The notes: a model not told the origin generated them from the letters alone. Numbered from the stretch's first letter, positions 1 to 8,316 are shown. The stretch: DNA of 52,177 nt from Phycisphaeraceae bacterium (GCA_029260615.1 JAJDCX010000089.1:1-52177); one strand, 5' to 3'. A program made the numbers and translations.

Positions 1-505
1 TTACGAGGGGCAGGCAATACTCGGCGACCTCGGCGACCTTGCCGACGGCGCGCACGGTGGCCATGTCGTATTGCTGGCGGTGGTCGGGCTCGTGGCCCAA
101 TAATTCGGCGCGGTTTTGGATGGCCCGGACGTGGGTCAGGCCCAGGGACTGGATGCAGGATTGGAGGAAGGTGATTTTTTTGCCTGTGGCGTCCAGGAGG
201 GTGAAGGACAGGTCCGGGCGTGCGATGGCCAAGGGCATGCCGGGGAGTCCCCCGCCGGTGCCGATGTCGATGACGCGGGTGCCGGCTTCCAGCATCTCAA
301 GACCCGGGAGGAGGGTGAGGCTGTCGGTGATCAGGCGTCGCCAGGCGGTATCCGGGTCTTTGATGGCGGTGAGGTTCATCCGCTGGTTGGTATCCAAAAG
401 GATGTCCAGGTAGCGGGCGAGGGTGTTGAGCATGTCGTCTGAGATCGACAGGCCAAGACGCTCAAGGTCGGTTGGGACGAATTCGGGGACGTTTGGGGTG
501 GGCAT
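1..505 (-). CDS. rsmG: 16S rRNA (guanine527-N7)-methyltransferase RsmG, partial (3' end outside window)
   Basis: Read on the minus strand from an ATG at 505-503, the frame is open to the window edge (168 codons), so the C-terminus is missing. The visible part carries the RsmG/GidB class I SAM-methyltransferase hallmarks: an N-terminal helical part with TNQRMNLTAI, the SAM-binding loop VIDIGTGGGLPGMPLAI, the acidic motif II region LLDATGKKITFL, and NRAELLGH followed by the start of the ATVRAVGKVAEV segment. The family methylates N7 of G527 in 16S rRNA using S-adenosylmethionine, in the cytoplasm. In many bacteria the gene sits near mnmG or parAB; those would lie left of the window and cannot be seen. 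No strong Shine-Dalgarno is visible before this ATG, but it is the only start that gives a full family N-terminus. Confidence 0.93.
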   Translation of the reverse strand, partial: MPTPNVPEFVPTDLERLGLSISDDMLNTLARYLDILLDTNQRMNLTAIKDPDTAWRRLITDSLTLLPGLEMLEAGTRVIDIGTGGGLPGMPLAIARPDLSFTLLDATGKKITFLQSCIQSLGLTHVRAIQNRAELLGHEPDHRQQYDMATVRAVGKVAEVAEYCLPLV

Positions 506-578
506 GGGCAGATGGTACACGGTTGAGGGATTTTCGCTAAACCGTAAGTGCGGGTCGGACGGTAATACGGAGGGAGAG

Positions 579-750
579 ATTCACCGCAGAGGTCGCGGAG
601 AGCGCAGAGGAAACGGCGGAGGGGAGGTATCCGCAGATTGCGCAGATGACGCAGATCAAGAAGGGACGCGACAAGTCGCGGCGCTTCGTGGGGTGGATTG
701 ACTCATCATATTTGTTTTACTCTGCGCTCTCTGCGACCTCTGCGGTGAAT
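579..750. repeat. Inverted repeat with 30-bp arms and internal 9-bp direct repeats
   Basis: The left arm (579-608, begins ATTCACCGCAGAGGTCGC) and the reverse complement of the right arm (721-750) match at 29 of 30 positions. The 112-base interior has three short direct units of about 9 bp built on GCAGAT (about 632-656) and no open reading frame of note. The shape, arms plus short interior without a transposase, fits a small non-autonomous repeat element. No target-site duplication was established. Confidence 0.75.
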
Positions 751-824
751 ATCTTTTCTCTTCATTTCATACTTCAGCACTCAGAAATCAGACTTCAAGG
801 GGCCTCACGATTTTCCGGCGGTAA

Positions 825-975
825 CGGCAGGCGCGGGGTCAGCGGGACCGGGTCGAGCCCGCGTCCTGTGATCCGTCATCTGGCCGGGACGGTCCGCTAC
901 CAAGCCCCCGCCCCGGAAACTGTGCGAATTTTCATTCGTCAGGGTTCCGGGGTTCCCGGATGCTTACCAGATGAA
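825..975. ncRNA. Possible structured RNA, strand unknown
   Basis: The stretch is GC-rich and repeatedly self-complementary. The clearest element is a two-tier hairpin: CCCCGGAA (911-918) pairs with TTCCGGGG (945-952), and inside it CGAAT (925-929) pairs with ATTCG (934-938) around a TTTC loop. Upstream, GCGGG and CCCGC around 840-862 can also pair. I could not match it to tmRNA, RNase P RNA, 6S RNA or a riboswitch I know. It may be only GC-rich spacer DNA. Confidence 0.2.
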
Positions 976-1287
976 ACCTGGCAAAATTCCGGGGGGGGGG
1001 GGCAGCCCTCGAGTCCCGGTCCTTTTAATCTTTGGATACTCAGGGTAGCTGTCGATCGTCGTCGTGAGGTTGTCGGCAAGGGCGATCAGGATTAATCGCG
1101 CTTCCACTGTTGGGCGATGCGTCACGTTTGTGCGCACAGAGGCGACCCTTTTATCGCCAGAGATGGTGTAAGTTGAGTTGGTAAGGGGGATAAGAAAATG
1201 TGCGATTCCGCGTATTTTTGATGGGAGAATCGGTCAGATTGTGCGCACGAAAGCGGGTGTTGGCCCCATCAGTCTCCATCACCGAGT

Positions 1288-2076
1288 TTAAGGTTCCTGA
1301 CATCTTTGTCGGCTCCAGGACGCGAAGAATTGCTTTCTTCGAAAAATCAAAACGGTGGCAAACACAAACGCCAGTACCGACCATACTACAGCACTATAGA
1401 AGTAGGCGGAACTACCGTCGCGGGCATAGGCCAGCCATCCAGAGACAATTCCATTTACTTGCAGAAGCAGCAGCAGGAACCAGCCAAAGCGACGCCGACG
1501 AAGCACGCACAATCCGGCAATAAATGTAACTGTTCCCAAGGCAAGCATATAAACGCCCACCTGCCAGGAACCTTCGACCGTGAACAGGCCAAAGGCTGTT
1601 ATCATGAAAGGCGGAGGAGAAGGCGGAGGACCGCCAAAAGTCGTACTCAATCCGGCAAGCCAAATAAGAGCGGCTCCTAGGTAAGACAATAGCCCCACTA
1701 CCATGTGAAAATAGGCAACAATCTTTACATCAAGACTTAGAGATGGCCGAGATGTTTCAATATTCTTTTGGTCAGGCAAGCGTGTCCTTACGAACGACGC
1801 GGGGATAGAATTCCCGCACTTGGGGCAGTTGGATGATTGCTTACTTCCACGCAGATCGTAGCCACAATTCGGACATGCCGGATTATTATTGGGCCACCTT
1901 GCTACCAGGTACGAGATAGTTACTCCCAAACCAGCGAAGAATACAACAAGGGGAATACCTATCAAGTAGACACCAGGGATGATGAAGGCCGTTGCTACGG
2001 CCACAATTACATTTGCAGCGAACATCAAGGAAGTGCAGAGTAAATGTTTTAATATTCTTCTTCTATGTATTGTCAT
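1288..2076 (-). CDS. Zinc-ribbon multi-pass membrane protein, function unknown
   Basis: A 262-residue protein if started at the ATG at 2076, which is preceded by AAGAGAG; a GTG four codons upstream (2088) is the alternative. It has two N-terminal membrane segments (about residues 10-30 and 34-58), then a four-cysteine zinc ribbon CPNCGYDLRG...CPKCG (Cys68, 71, 84, 87), then about four more hydrophobic segments. The CPxCGYDLRG ribbon attached to membrane helices is a recurrent architecture in Planctomycetota, with no known role that I can name. A relative lies at 17143-17700. Base composition is clearly less GC-rich than the neighbours and many codons end in A or T, suggesting transfer or relaxed selection. 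It stands alone, with large spacers on both sides. Confidence 0.75.
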   Translation of the reverse strand: MTIHRRRILKHLLCTSLMFAANVIVAVATAFIIPGVYLIGIPLVVFFAGLGVTISYLVARWPNNNPACPNCGYDLRGSKQSSNCPKCGNSIPASFVRTRLPDQKNIETSRPSLSLDVKIVAYFHMVVGLLSYLGAALIWLAGLSTTFGGPPPSPPPFMITAFGLFTVEGSWQVGVYMLALGTVTFIAGLCVLRRRRFGWFLLLLLQVNGIVSGWLAYARDGSSAYFYSAVVWSVLAFVFATVLIFRRKQFFASWSRQRCQEP

Positions 2077-2458
2077 CGCTCTCTTCACTATACTGTCAGC
2101 TCATTCTCGTATTGACCCCCTTGGGTTCTTTGGTCCAGTTGTTATGAGAGAATCGGGGGTGGTGTAACTCAAGCCAGGTAGATCATTCGCAGGTGTTGAA
2201 GCAATGTCTATGTTAACCGAACGGTGCTGCAATGGGCTAGATGAGCTGTGTGTAACTGCTCGCCTGATTCGTTGTCTATCCTAGCCGGGAAGAAAAAGGG
2301 GATAAGTACATTTGATTTGACCCCGCCAGTGATAGAATCAGCCAGCACCACACCGAGTCTCATTGAGGCTGGTACATAGTTTTCAGGCAGGCCAGCGGTG
2401 AGGGGGCCGGGCGTGGCCGCCGGGGTAAACGGGGAGGGGGTGGGTGGGGGTGAGTGTT
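2077..2458. other. Spacer without recognisable gene
   Basis: About 380 bases between the zinc-ribbon gene and rodA. The part near 2250-2340 is AT-richer and contains a GGGGATAAG...TTTGACCCC stretch of the kind often seen as debris of repeat-associated elements; a vaguely similar GGGGGATAAG occurs at 1185-1195 on the other side of the zinc-ribbon gene. The part at 2395-2455 is very G-rich on the plus strand. I saw no start with a ribosome binding site and no terminator hairpin followed by T. Confidence 0.5.
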
Positions 2459-3661
2459 TTATTGAAATATTGCATCGGGGTTGTCGAACTCGAAGTTGGG
2501 TCTGGCGAGCATGGCAGGGCGTCGGGAGGCGAAGTTTAGGGCGAGGCCGACCATGATGAAGGTGGCGACGAGGCTTGATCCGCCGTAGGAGATGAAGGGG
2601 AGCGTGATGCCTGTGACGGGGAGCATGCCCAGGTTCATGCCGATGTTGATGACGACTTGTGTGAAGATCATGCCGGCGAAACCGACGCAGGAGAGTTGTG
2701 CGAGTGGGTCTTTGCTTCGGCCAGCGATGAGGAGGAATGAGGCGGTGAGGGTGAGGTAGAGGCCGAGTACGCCGAGTACGCCCAGGACGCCCCAGCGGTT
2801 GGCGATGACGGCGAAGATCATGTCGTTGTGGACGTGGGGGACGCGGTTGAATTTGACGATGGTGGCGGAGCGTTCGGCGCCGTAGCCTGTGAGTCCGCCT
2901 GCGCTGACGAGGGTCATGGCTTTGTCTTGCTGGTAGGCGGTGGACTTGATGAAGCGTGTGTCGCCTTGAGCGAGGCTGACCATGGAGACGATTCTTGCGC
3001 GCTGGTGGGGACGCAGGAGCTGCATGTTGTCGGGTGCCCACAGGGCGACGGCGACGTTGACGGAGATGGCGAGGACGACGAGGCCCAGGAGGAAGCCGAG
3101 GTGCCGTAGTTTTGCGCCGGCGGCGACGAGCATGACGAAGAGCGTGGGTGCGAAAAGTAGAGCGGTGCCGAGGTCGGGTTGTTTGAGGATGAGTGCGACG
3201 GGGATGAACATGATGAAGAAGGGGACGAGGAGGCCTCGGAGTGTGCGGTAGCTGCTGCGGTAGCGCAGGTACCAGGCCATGGACAGGACGAAGAGGACTT
3301 TGATGAGTTCGGAGGGCTGGAGTGTGATGCTGCCGAGGCTGATCCATGCTCGAGCGCCGTTTCGGACGGGGACGATGGCGCGGGGCATGAAGGGGAGGGC
3401 CATGAGTATGAGGACGATGAGGACGGCGGCGAACAAGGGGTAGGATGCGTAGCCGATCCAGCGGGGTCGTGGGATGGCGCAGACGGCCATGACGGCGAGT
3501 GAGACGGGTAGCCAGAATCGCGCCATCTTGGTGGCTTCGGGTATGGCGACGGTGCCGATGGCGGCGATGCCGATGACCGAGAGCGCAAGCGCGGCGAAGA
3601 GTGCGAGCCAGCCTGGGTGCAGGGAGAGTAGCTGTCGGAGTCGTGTGGGCAGGGGGATCAA
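2459..3661 (-). CDS. rodA: Peptidoglycan glycosyltransferase RodA (SEDS family)
   Basis: A 400-residue integral membrane protein that polymerises lipid II into glycan strands with its partner PBP2. The start chosen is the TTG at 3661, which overlaps the stop of mrdA (TTGA) and has GAGGGG nine bases upstream inside mrdA; the longer frame upstream is only the antisense-like read-through of mrdA. About ten membrane segments are visible. SEDS signatures are intact: PSELIKV, the loop PHVHNDMIF holding the presumed catalytic Asp280, and NIGMNLGMLPVTG...SYGGSS (SYGGSS at 358-363). The loop differs slightly from the common PExHTDFIF form. The four-base overlap implies translational coupling with mrdA. 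FtsW is the alternative, but the mrdA neighbour favours RodA. Confidence 0.93.
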   Translation of the reverse strand: MIPLPTRLRQLLSLHPGWLALFAALALSVIGIAAIGTVAIPEATKMARFWLPVSLAVMAVCAIPRPRWIGYASYPLFAAVLIVLILMALPFMPRAIVPVRNGARAWISLGSITLQPSELIKVLFVLSMAWYLRYRSSYRTLRGLLVPFFIMFIPVALILKQPDLGTALLFAPTLFVMLVAAGAKLRHLGFLLGLVVLAISVNVAVALWAPDNMQLLRPHQRARIVSMVSLAQGDTRFIKSTAYQQDKAMTLVSAGGLTGYGAERSATIVKFNRVPHVHNDMIFAVIANRWGVLGVLGVLGLYLTLTASFLLIAGRSKDPLAQLSCVGFAGMIFTQVVINIGMNLGMLPVTGITLPFISYGGSSLVATFIMVGLALNFASRRPAMLARPNFEFDNPDAIFQ

Positions 3662-5910
3662 TTCAGGTACCCCTCGCGTTGCATGACGTGGATGATCTGG
3701 TTGACGATGGGGCCTGCGACTTGTGAGCCGCTGCCGCCGTACTCGACGACGACGACGATGACGTGGGTGGGTTTGGAATGTGAATCGGGTTGGAGCAAGG
3801 CGATGACCCATGCGTGGTCGCCTGACTTGGCGATGGGGTCGTCGCGGGTGATGCGGTCGTCGCCGTTGGTGTCGACGCGGTGGTGGACGCCTTGGGCGGT
3901 GCCGGTTTTTGCGTAGATCTTGACGCCGTCTACGTTGAAGATGGGTTCGCGGCCTGAGGGGACACGGAGGTTTCGGCTGGTGCTTTGGGGGTTGTTCATG
4001 ACGTCGTCGAGGCCTTGTAGGGCTTCGCGGACGGCGGCGGAGTTTAGATGGAGGTCGGTGCGTGTGCGGGAGTTGATGCGGTCGGGGTCTTTGATGAAGG
4101 TGGGTTGAGTCCAGATGCCGCCGCGAGCGAGGGTGGCGTAGGCGTTTGCGGCCTGGATGGGTGTCCAGCGTATGGGGCCTTGGCCGATGCCCATGAAGGT
4201 GGCGTCTGCGATGTCTTGGCCGCCGTGAGGTTTGTTGGGGTCGGGTAGGTCGCCTGTGACTTCTTCGGGTAGGCCGGAGTCGGTGACGTGGCCGAGGCCG
4301 AACTTGGCGTACCAGTTGGAGAGTCGTTTGAGCCCCATGCGTCTGCCGGCGGTATAGAAGTAGATGTTGCAGCTGTGCATGATGGCTTCGCGGCCGAAGA
4401 GTGGGCCGTGGGTGAGGTTGAAAGATTTGTAGATCCAGCAGCGGAGTCCATCGGGGTTGGAGGGATCGAGGAAGCCGTTGCAGGTGATCTGTTCGCCCAG
4501 CGAGAGTCGGCCTGCGGTGACTGCGGAGGCGAGGACGATGGGCTTGACGGTGGAGCCGGGCTGATAAGGGCGGGAGACGACGCGGTTGAGGTAGGGCTGG
4601 TTGGTGTGGTCGTTGAAGATCTTTTCTGATTCTTCACGGAGCATCTGCAGGGGCATGGGTGGGATGCTGACGGCGGCGAGGACTTCGCCGGAGTTGATTT
4701 CAAGAATGACCGCTGCGCCGTTAAGAGGCCAGCCGGGTTGGCGGTTGGTTTTCTCTTCGTATTTTTGATAGGGCTGGGCGGTCATGAGGCCGACTTGGGG
4801 AGACATGAGTGCCTGGACCTGGGCTTGAAGTTGGATGTCGAGTGTGAGGTGGACGTCCTGGCCTGGGAGAGGTTCGGTGCGTGTGGTGATGTCGGTGTCG
4901 AGTTGGGTGGTGGAGAGGCCACGGGTGCCGCGGAGGCGTTGTTCCATGGATTTTTCGACGCCCCATCGACCGATCTGGTCGCCGGCGAGGTAGCCTCGGG
5001 GGTTGTCGGCGGCGTAGGGTTCGAGCTCCTGATCGGTTGCCCAGATGCCGCGGAGCAGGCCGAGGTGGTGGAGTGCGACGCCCTTAACGGTGACATCGAT
5101 CGGGTCGTCGTGGCGAATCGGTGAGGGGAGTGTGGAGCGGTCGATGCTGACGGTGAAGGTTTCGTTGGGGTATCGGCGTTGTCGGGGTTGGCGAACTTTG
5201 ACCTGTTTCCAGACGGCCATGTTTGGGTCTTGAGATGCGCCGGCGATGAAGCCCTGGATGCTGATACGTGTGTGGTCGGGGATGTCGTTGAGGACGGTGT
5301 GGGTCCAGAATTCTTCCTTGACACGCTCGCGGGCATCGGACCATGAGAGGGATTCGTCGAAGTGGGCTTCGCGCTTTTTCTGGTTGCGGAGGGTCTGGCT
5401 GGCGATGACAAGCTGGACCTGTCGGCGGATTACGTCTCGGCGGCGTGATAGTTCGTCGGGGTCTGCGCCGCTGATTTCGGCGAGGAGAGTCCAGACGTCG
5501 CGGGCTTGCTGTTCGTAGGTTGGGAGGTGCTGTTGGATGAGGGATCGCTGGTCGAGTGAATCAAGCTCTTTCCAGCGTTCTTTGTCCTGGGCTCTGGCGG
5601 CGGCGCGGGCTTGCTGGTAGGTCCATTCGCCGGAGATGACGGCGTAGTTGACGGCGATCTCGTAACCGGGCTCGTCGATGGCGAGGGGCCGGTCGTAGCG
5701 GTCAAGGACTCGGCCGCGGACAGTGGGGATGGGGTGGGATTTCTGAAGTGCACGCTCGGCGGCTTGCTTGCGTTGCTGGTGCTGGGGGCCGACCCCCAGG
5801 CGGACGGCTTGGGCGGCGAGGAGCATGGCCAACGCGCATGCTGAGAGGGTCAGCAGCAGCAGGCGGCGGTGAAACATGCTGGGTATATTTTTGCGGAGTT
5901 TGCCTCGCAT
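3658..5910 (-). CDS. mrdA: Penicillin-binding protein 2 (elongation-specific transpeptidase)
   Basis: A 750-residue class B penicillin-binding protein: short cytoplasmic tail, one membrane anchor (about 13-36), pedestal domain including PTVRGRVLDRYDRPLA, then the periplasmic transpeptidase domain. All three active-site motifs are present: STVK (catalytic Ser453, Lys456), SCN (513-515) and KTG (668-670). It cross-links peptidoglycan stems together with RodA, encoded immediately downstream with overlap. The ATG at 5910 has AGGGC five bases upstream; the later Met12 lacks a ribosome binding site. Family members are usually nearer 600-650 residues; the extra length lies mainly in the pedestal (about 90-250). 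Odd feature: between the KTG strand and the next core strand sits DTNGDDRITRDD (680-691), which fits the 12-residue EF-hand calcium loop spacing. Confidence 0.95.
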   Translation of the reverse strand: MRGKLRKNIPSMFHRRLLLLTLSACALAMLLAAQAVRLGVGPQHQQRKQAAERALQKSHPIPTVRGRVLDRYDRPLAIDEPGYEIAVNYAVISGEWTYQQARAAARAQDKERWKELDSLDQRSLIQQHLPTYEQQARDVWTLLAEISGADPDELSRRRDVIRRQVQLVIASQTLRNQKKREAHFDESLSWSDARERVKEEFWTHTVLNDIPDHTRISIQGFIAGASQDPNMAVWKQVKVRQPRQRRYPNETFTVSIDRSTLPSPIRHDDPIDVTVKGVALHHLGLLRGIWATDQELEPYAADNPRGYLAGDQIGRWGVEKSMEQRLRGTRGLSTTQLDTDITTRTEPLPGQDVHLTLDIQLQAQVQALMSPQVGLMTAQPYQKYEEKTNRQPGWPLNGAAVILEINSGEVLAAVSIPPMPLQMLREESEKIFNDHTNQPYLNRVVSRPYQPGSTVKPIVLASAVTAGRLSLGEQITCNGFLDPSNPDGLRCWIYKSFNLTHGPLFGREAIMHSCNIYFYTAGRRMGLKRLSNWYAKFGLGHVTDSGLPEEVTGDLPDPNKPHGGQDIADATFMGIGQGPIRWTPIQAANAYATLARGGIWTQPTFIKDPDRINSRTRTDLHLNSAAVREALQGLDDVMNNPQSTSRNLRVPSGREPIFNVDGVKIYAKTGTAQGVHHRVDTNGDDRITRDDPIAKSGDHAWVIALLQPDSHSKPTHVIVVVVEYGGSGSQVAGPIVNQIIHVMQREGYLN

Positions 5911-6053
5911 TGCCCTGATTCGCCGTGGTGATAGCCGGGACCATCCTAGAGTATGGTTATCGGCTGATTGTAGGTGTATCTGGAGATTGCGGGGCGGGGA
6001 AAAACTGGAAATTGGGAAAGCTGGAAATTCAGAGGGGGCGGGAAAGCTGGCAC

Positions 6054-6080
6054 ACGGATCTTTGATCCGCCGCTAAACGG
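6054..6080 (+). repeat. Palindromic intergenic repeat, copy A
   Basis: CACGGATCTTTGATCCG followed by CCGCTAAACG, in the spacer between mrdA and atpC. The same pattern, a GGATCTTTGATCC-type palindrome then CCGCTAAAC, recurs at 11465, 22351 and 34359. Confidence 0.7.
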
Positions 6081-6124
6081 GGAGGTTGTGTGTTGGGGCC
6101 GTGGTGATTTACTAGAGAGGGAGT

Positions 6125-6520
6125 TTACTGGGCGGCTTTGAGTAGTGCTTTGGCGCGGGTGATGTCGCGTTGACGGCGCTTGGACTGGGCGGGGTTCTGG
6201 GGTGCGAAGGCCTCGGCTTCTTTGAGGGCTGCCTGGGCTTCTTCGGCGTTGATCTTGGCGGTGGGGATGGCCTCGTCGGTGAGGAGGGTGAGCTTGTCAT
6301 CTTTCATCTGGGCGAAGCCGCCGCCGATGAAGAGGCGTTCGCTGCCCTTGTCGGAATCAATGCGCATGGAGCCGAAGCCGAGTTTGACCAGCAGTGGGGC
6401 GCGTTGCTTGAGCAGGCCGATCTCGCCATCCCAGGCGGGTATGACAGCGGCCGTCACATCCTGATCGAGGACCTGCTGGTTTGGGGTGATGACGGTGCAG
6501 CGGAAGGTTTTGTCGGCCAT
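6125..6520 (-). CDS. atpC: F-type ATP synthase epsilon subunit
   Basis: A 131-residue protein with the F1 epsilon beta-sandwich domain (about 1-85, including VTAAVIPAWDGEIGLLKQRAP and GGGFAQMKDDKLTLLTDEA) and a C-terminal helical hairpin (about 90-131, rich in Ala, Lys and Glu). The subunit links the catalytic F1 head to the rotor and its C-terminal helices can inhibit ATP hydrolysis. The length is normal for the family. The ATG at 6520 has GGAG about ten bases upstream. Epsilon is normally encoded directly after atpD; here neither neighbour is an ATP synthase gene (phosphatase gene upstream, mrdA downstream), so this gene is detached from the rest of its operon or is a second copy. Confidence 0.93.
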   Translation of the reverse strand: MADKTFRCTVITPNQQVLDQDVTAAVIPAWDGEIGLLKQRAPLLVKLGFGSMRIDSDKGSERLFIGGGFAQMKDDKLTLLTDEAIPTAKINAEEAQAALKEAEAFAPQNPAQSKRRQRDITRAKALLKAAQ

Positions 6521-6693
6521 GGGGTCGTATCTCCGGGTCCGGGTACCAAGGGGCAGCCGGTGTCGTAATCTGGGGGGCGTATCGTAGGCTCGGGCCGGGG
6601 GGTGTCAAACCTTGGGTGTGAGGTGGATACTGGGATAGCTGGAGGAAGATGTTTGCTGGGTGTGGCCAGGCATCGCTAAGCCGCAAGCGGCTG

Positions 6694-8316
6694 TTACTGA
6701 GGCGTCGTTGAGTTGGCGGTCAGGGTGACTTGGTCGTCGTAGATGCGGCGTTCCCAGCCGGTGACGGTGCCTTGGTCGTCCATGAGGGGGAAGATGTAGA
6801 CGGGTGTGAGGGTGGCTTGCCACTGGCCATCGGTGTTCTTGGATACATTGACTTCGACGTGGCCGTAGTGCTTGCCGCCGGAGACGAGGCGTTTTCCGTC
6901 CCAGACTTCGGGGGCGTTGTTGTGCGCGAGGAAGACCTGGAACTCGTTGTTGCCGAAGTTTTCGTAGCGTCCACCGGGCCCGAAGAAGGGGCCGCGTAGT
7001 CCGTCGCCTGCGATGCCTACATCCAGGACGTGCAGGTCGTGTGGGCGGGTTTGGGGTGCTTGCTCGTCATCGGTGTTGGGGAGTTGTTCGAGGCCGCCGC
7101 GGATGATGGAGTGCTCGTACATTTCGTCGTGGCCTGCGAAGACGGCATCGACGCCGTATTGCATGAATAAGGGTGTGAGTATGCGCATGGGGATGCCGGA
7201 TTGATCGTCCTGGGCGTGGTCGTGTCCCTTGTCGCCGGCGGGGAAGCCGTGGGGACCGACGGAGTAGGGGACGTGGTGGAACTGGACGAAGGTGAACTGG
7301 CTGTGTTTTTGTGCGTCGGCGAGTTGCGTTTCCAGCCAGCGGTATTGTTCGGAGCCTGGGTTGAAGTCGTGGCCGTGGTCCCGAGCGGTCAGTAGCCAGT
7401 TGGTGTCGCGGTCGGTCGAGTCGGGCAGGCCGTTGGTGCTGTCGAGGCTGATGAGTGTGATGGGACCGAAGTCCAGGCGGTGGTAGCCCTGGGGCGGGTG
7501 GTGTGGGTCGGGTTTGGTCTGGAAGTAGGTGCGGAACTTAGCATCGGCGCGGCGGTGTCCATCTGCGCCGAATCGGCCGAGGTCTTTGGGGCCGCCGTAG
7601 GCGTCGTGGTTGCCGGGTGCGGCGACGATGGGGATGGAGCCGGCGAGGTTGCCATACTTGCCATTAAGGTGGTGCCAGAATTCATCCCAGTCGCGTTGCT
7701 CGCCGCCGGATTGTGCGATGTCGCCGGCGAAGGCGAGGAAGCCGGGGGAGCGTTGTTGGATGATGCGGAGGTTTTGCTTGAAGCCTTGGGTTTGATCGGC
7801 AATGTACTTGCGGTTTTGATCGCCGTTGGGCTGGGGCCAGGGGGTGTGCTTGCCGGTGGATTCCGGCTCGGTCTCGCAGTCGGCAAAGATGATGAAGCGC
7901 ACCGCCGTGTTGGTCGAAGGTGACGGCGAGAGGGTTGCCTTGTGGGTCTGCCCCCCCTGCTCAACGCGGTAGGCGTAATGGTTGCCTTGGGTCAGCCCGG
8001 TCACACGGACCATGTGTTTGTAGGGGGCGTCGGTGTTTGTGTCTGGGGCTAACAGGTCAACTTCCGCAGGGTGGTAGGTCAGGGCGTCGGCGGGGCTTGG
8101 TGTGGAGGTGAACTGACGTGCGCCTTGTTGCGACTCGACGGTGAGTGTGCCCGGGGTTTGATGATCGGAGAACCAGACCACGGTGACGGCGTCGGGCTGG
8201 GGAGTTAGCAGGTAGGGCTTGATACGGAAGTCGGCGGATGAAGACATCGCGGTCAGATGCATCAGGAGCATGGCCGTGATGAACTTCGCCGTGAGATTTG
8301 ATTGCAGTCGAAGCAT
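6694..8316 (-). CDS. Secreted purple-acid-phosphatase-like metallophosphoesterase
   Basis: A 540-residue exported protein. The start at 8316 has AAGGG seven bases upstream and is followed by a signal peptide (about 1-28, ending near AMSSSADF). Residues about 30-130 form a fibronectin-like domain as in purple acid phosphatases (RIKPYLLTPQPDAVTVVWFS). The catalytic domain follows with metal-ligand motifs in order: D146, GD (198-199), GNHD (235-238), H347-H348 and GHDEMYEH (395-402). The family hydrolyses phosphate mono- or diesters with a bimetal centre; the substrate cannot be told from sequence. Just upstream, the minus strand reads TATAAT at 8368-8363, a fitting -10 box, so the gene probably has its own promoter. 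It sits downstream of uvrA with a 65-base gap and is unlikely to be functionally linked to it. Confidence 0.88.
   Translation of the reverse strand: MLRLQSNLTAKFITAMLLMHLTAMSSSADFRIKPYLLTPQPDAVTVVWFSDHQTPGTLTVESQQGARQFTSTPSPADALTYHPAEVDLLAPDTNTDAPYKHMVRVTGLTQGNHYAYRVEQGGQTHKATLSPSPSTNTAVRFIIFADCETEPESTGKHTPWPQPNGDQNRKYIADQTQGFKQNLRIIQQRSPGFLAFAGDIAQSGGEQRDWDEFWHHLNGKYGNLAGSIPIVAAPGNHDAYGGPKDLGRFGADGHRRADAKFRTYFQTKPDPHHPPQGYHRLDFGPITLISLDSTNGLPDSTDRDTNWLLTARDHGHDFNPGSEQYRWLETQLADAQKHSQFTFVQFHHVPYSVGPHGFPAGDKGHDHAQDDQSGIPMRILTPLFMQYGVDAVFAGHDEMYEHSIIRGGLEQLPNTDDEQAPQTRPHDLHVLDVGIAGDGLRGPFFGPGGRYENFGNNEFQVFLAHNNAPEVWDGKRLVSGGKHYGHVEVNVSKNTDGQWQATLTPVYIFPLMDDQGTVTGWERRIYDDQVTLTANSTTPQ

Larger units (their letters stand above)
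506..1287. other. Gene-poor spacer of about 780 bp
   Basis: I found no convincing protein gene between rsmG and the zinc-ribbon gene. The spacer holds an inverted repeat with 30-base arms (579-608 and 721-750), a run of GCAGAT units at 632-656, a GC-rich stretch able to fold into several hairpins (about 825-975), a run of twelve G at 991-1002, and two copies of the palindrome GTGCGCAC around 1131 and 1242. A 53-codon minus-strand frame (1125-964, GTG start) reads like plausible protein at its N-terminus but has no ribosome binding site and runs through the G tract. The open plus-strand frame at 646-1095 crosses the inverted repeat and looks like chance. Confidence 0.6.

Noticed and set aside
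842..862. tRNA T-arm-like GGGTCGAGCCC in the first spacer
   Set aside because: The stem-loop has an 11-base loop and no acceptor, D or anticodon arms around it.
646..1095. Plus-strand frame of 149 codons in the first spacer
   Set aside because: Runs through the inverted-repeat arm, the foldable GC-rich stretch and the G12 tract; composition is not gene-like.
2285..2345. Possible remnant of a repeat-associated transposon (GGGGATAAG...TTTGACCCC)
   Set aside because: Too short, no partner end and no transposase fragment seen.
2208..3347. Minus-strand frame of 379 codons overlapping rodA
   Set aside because: Arg/His/Pro-rich translation typical of an out-of-frame read of rodA; rodA has all family motifs in the other frame.
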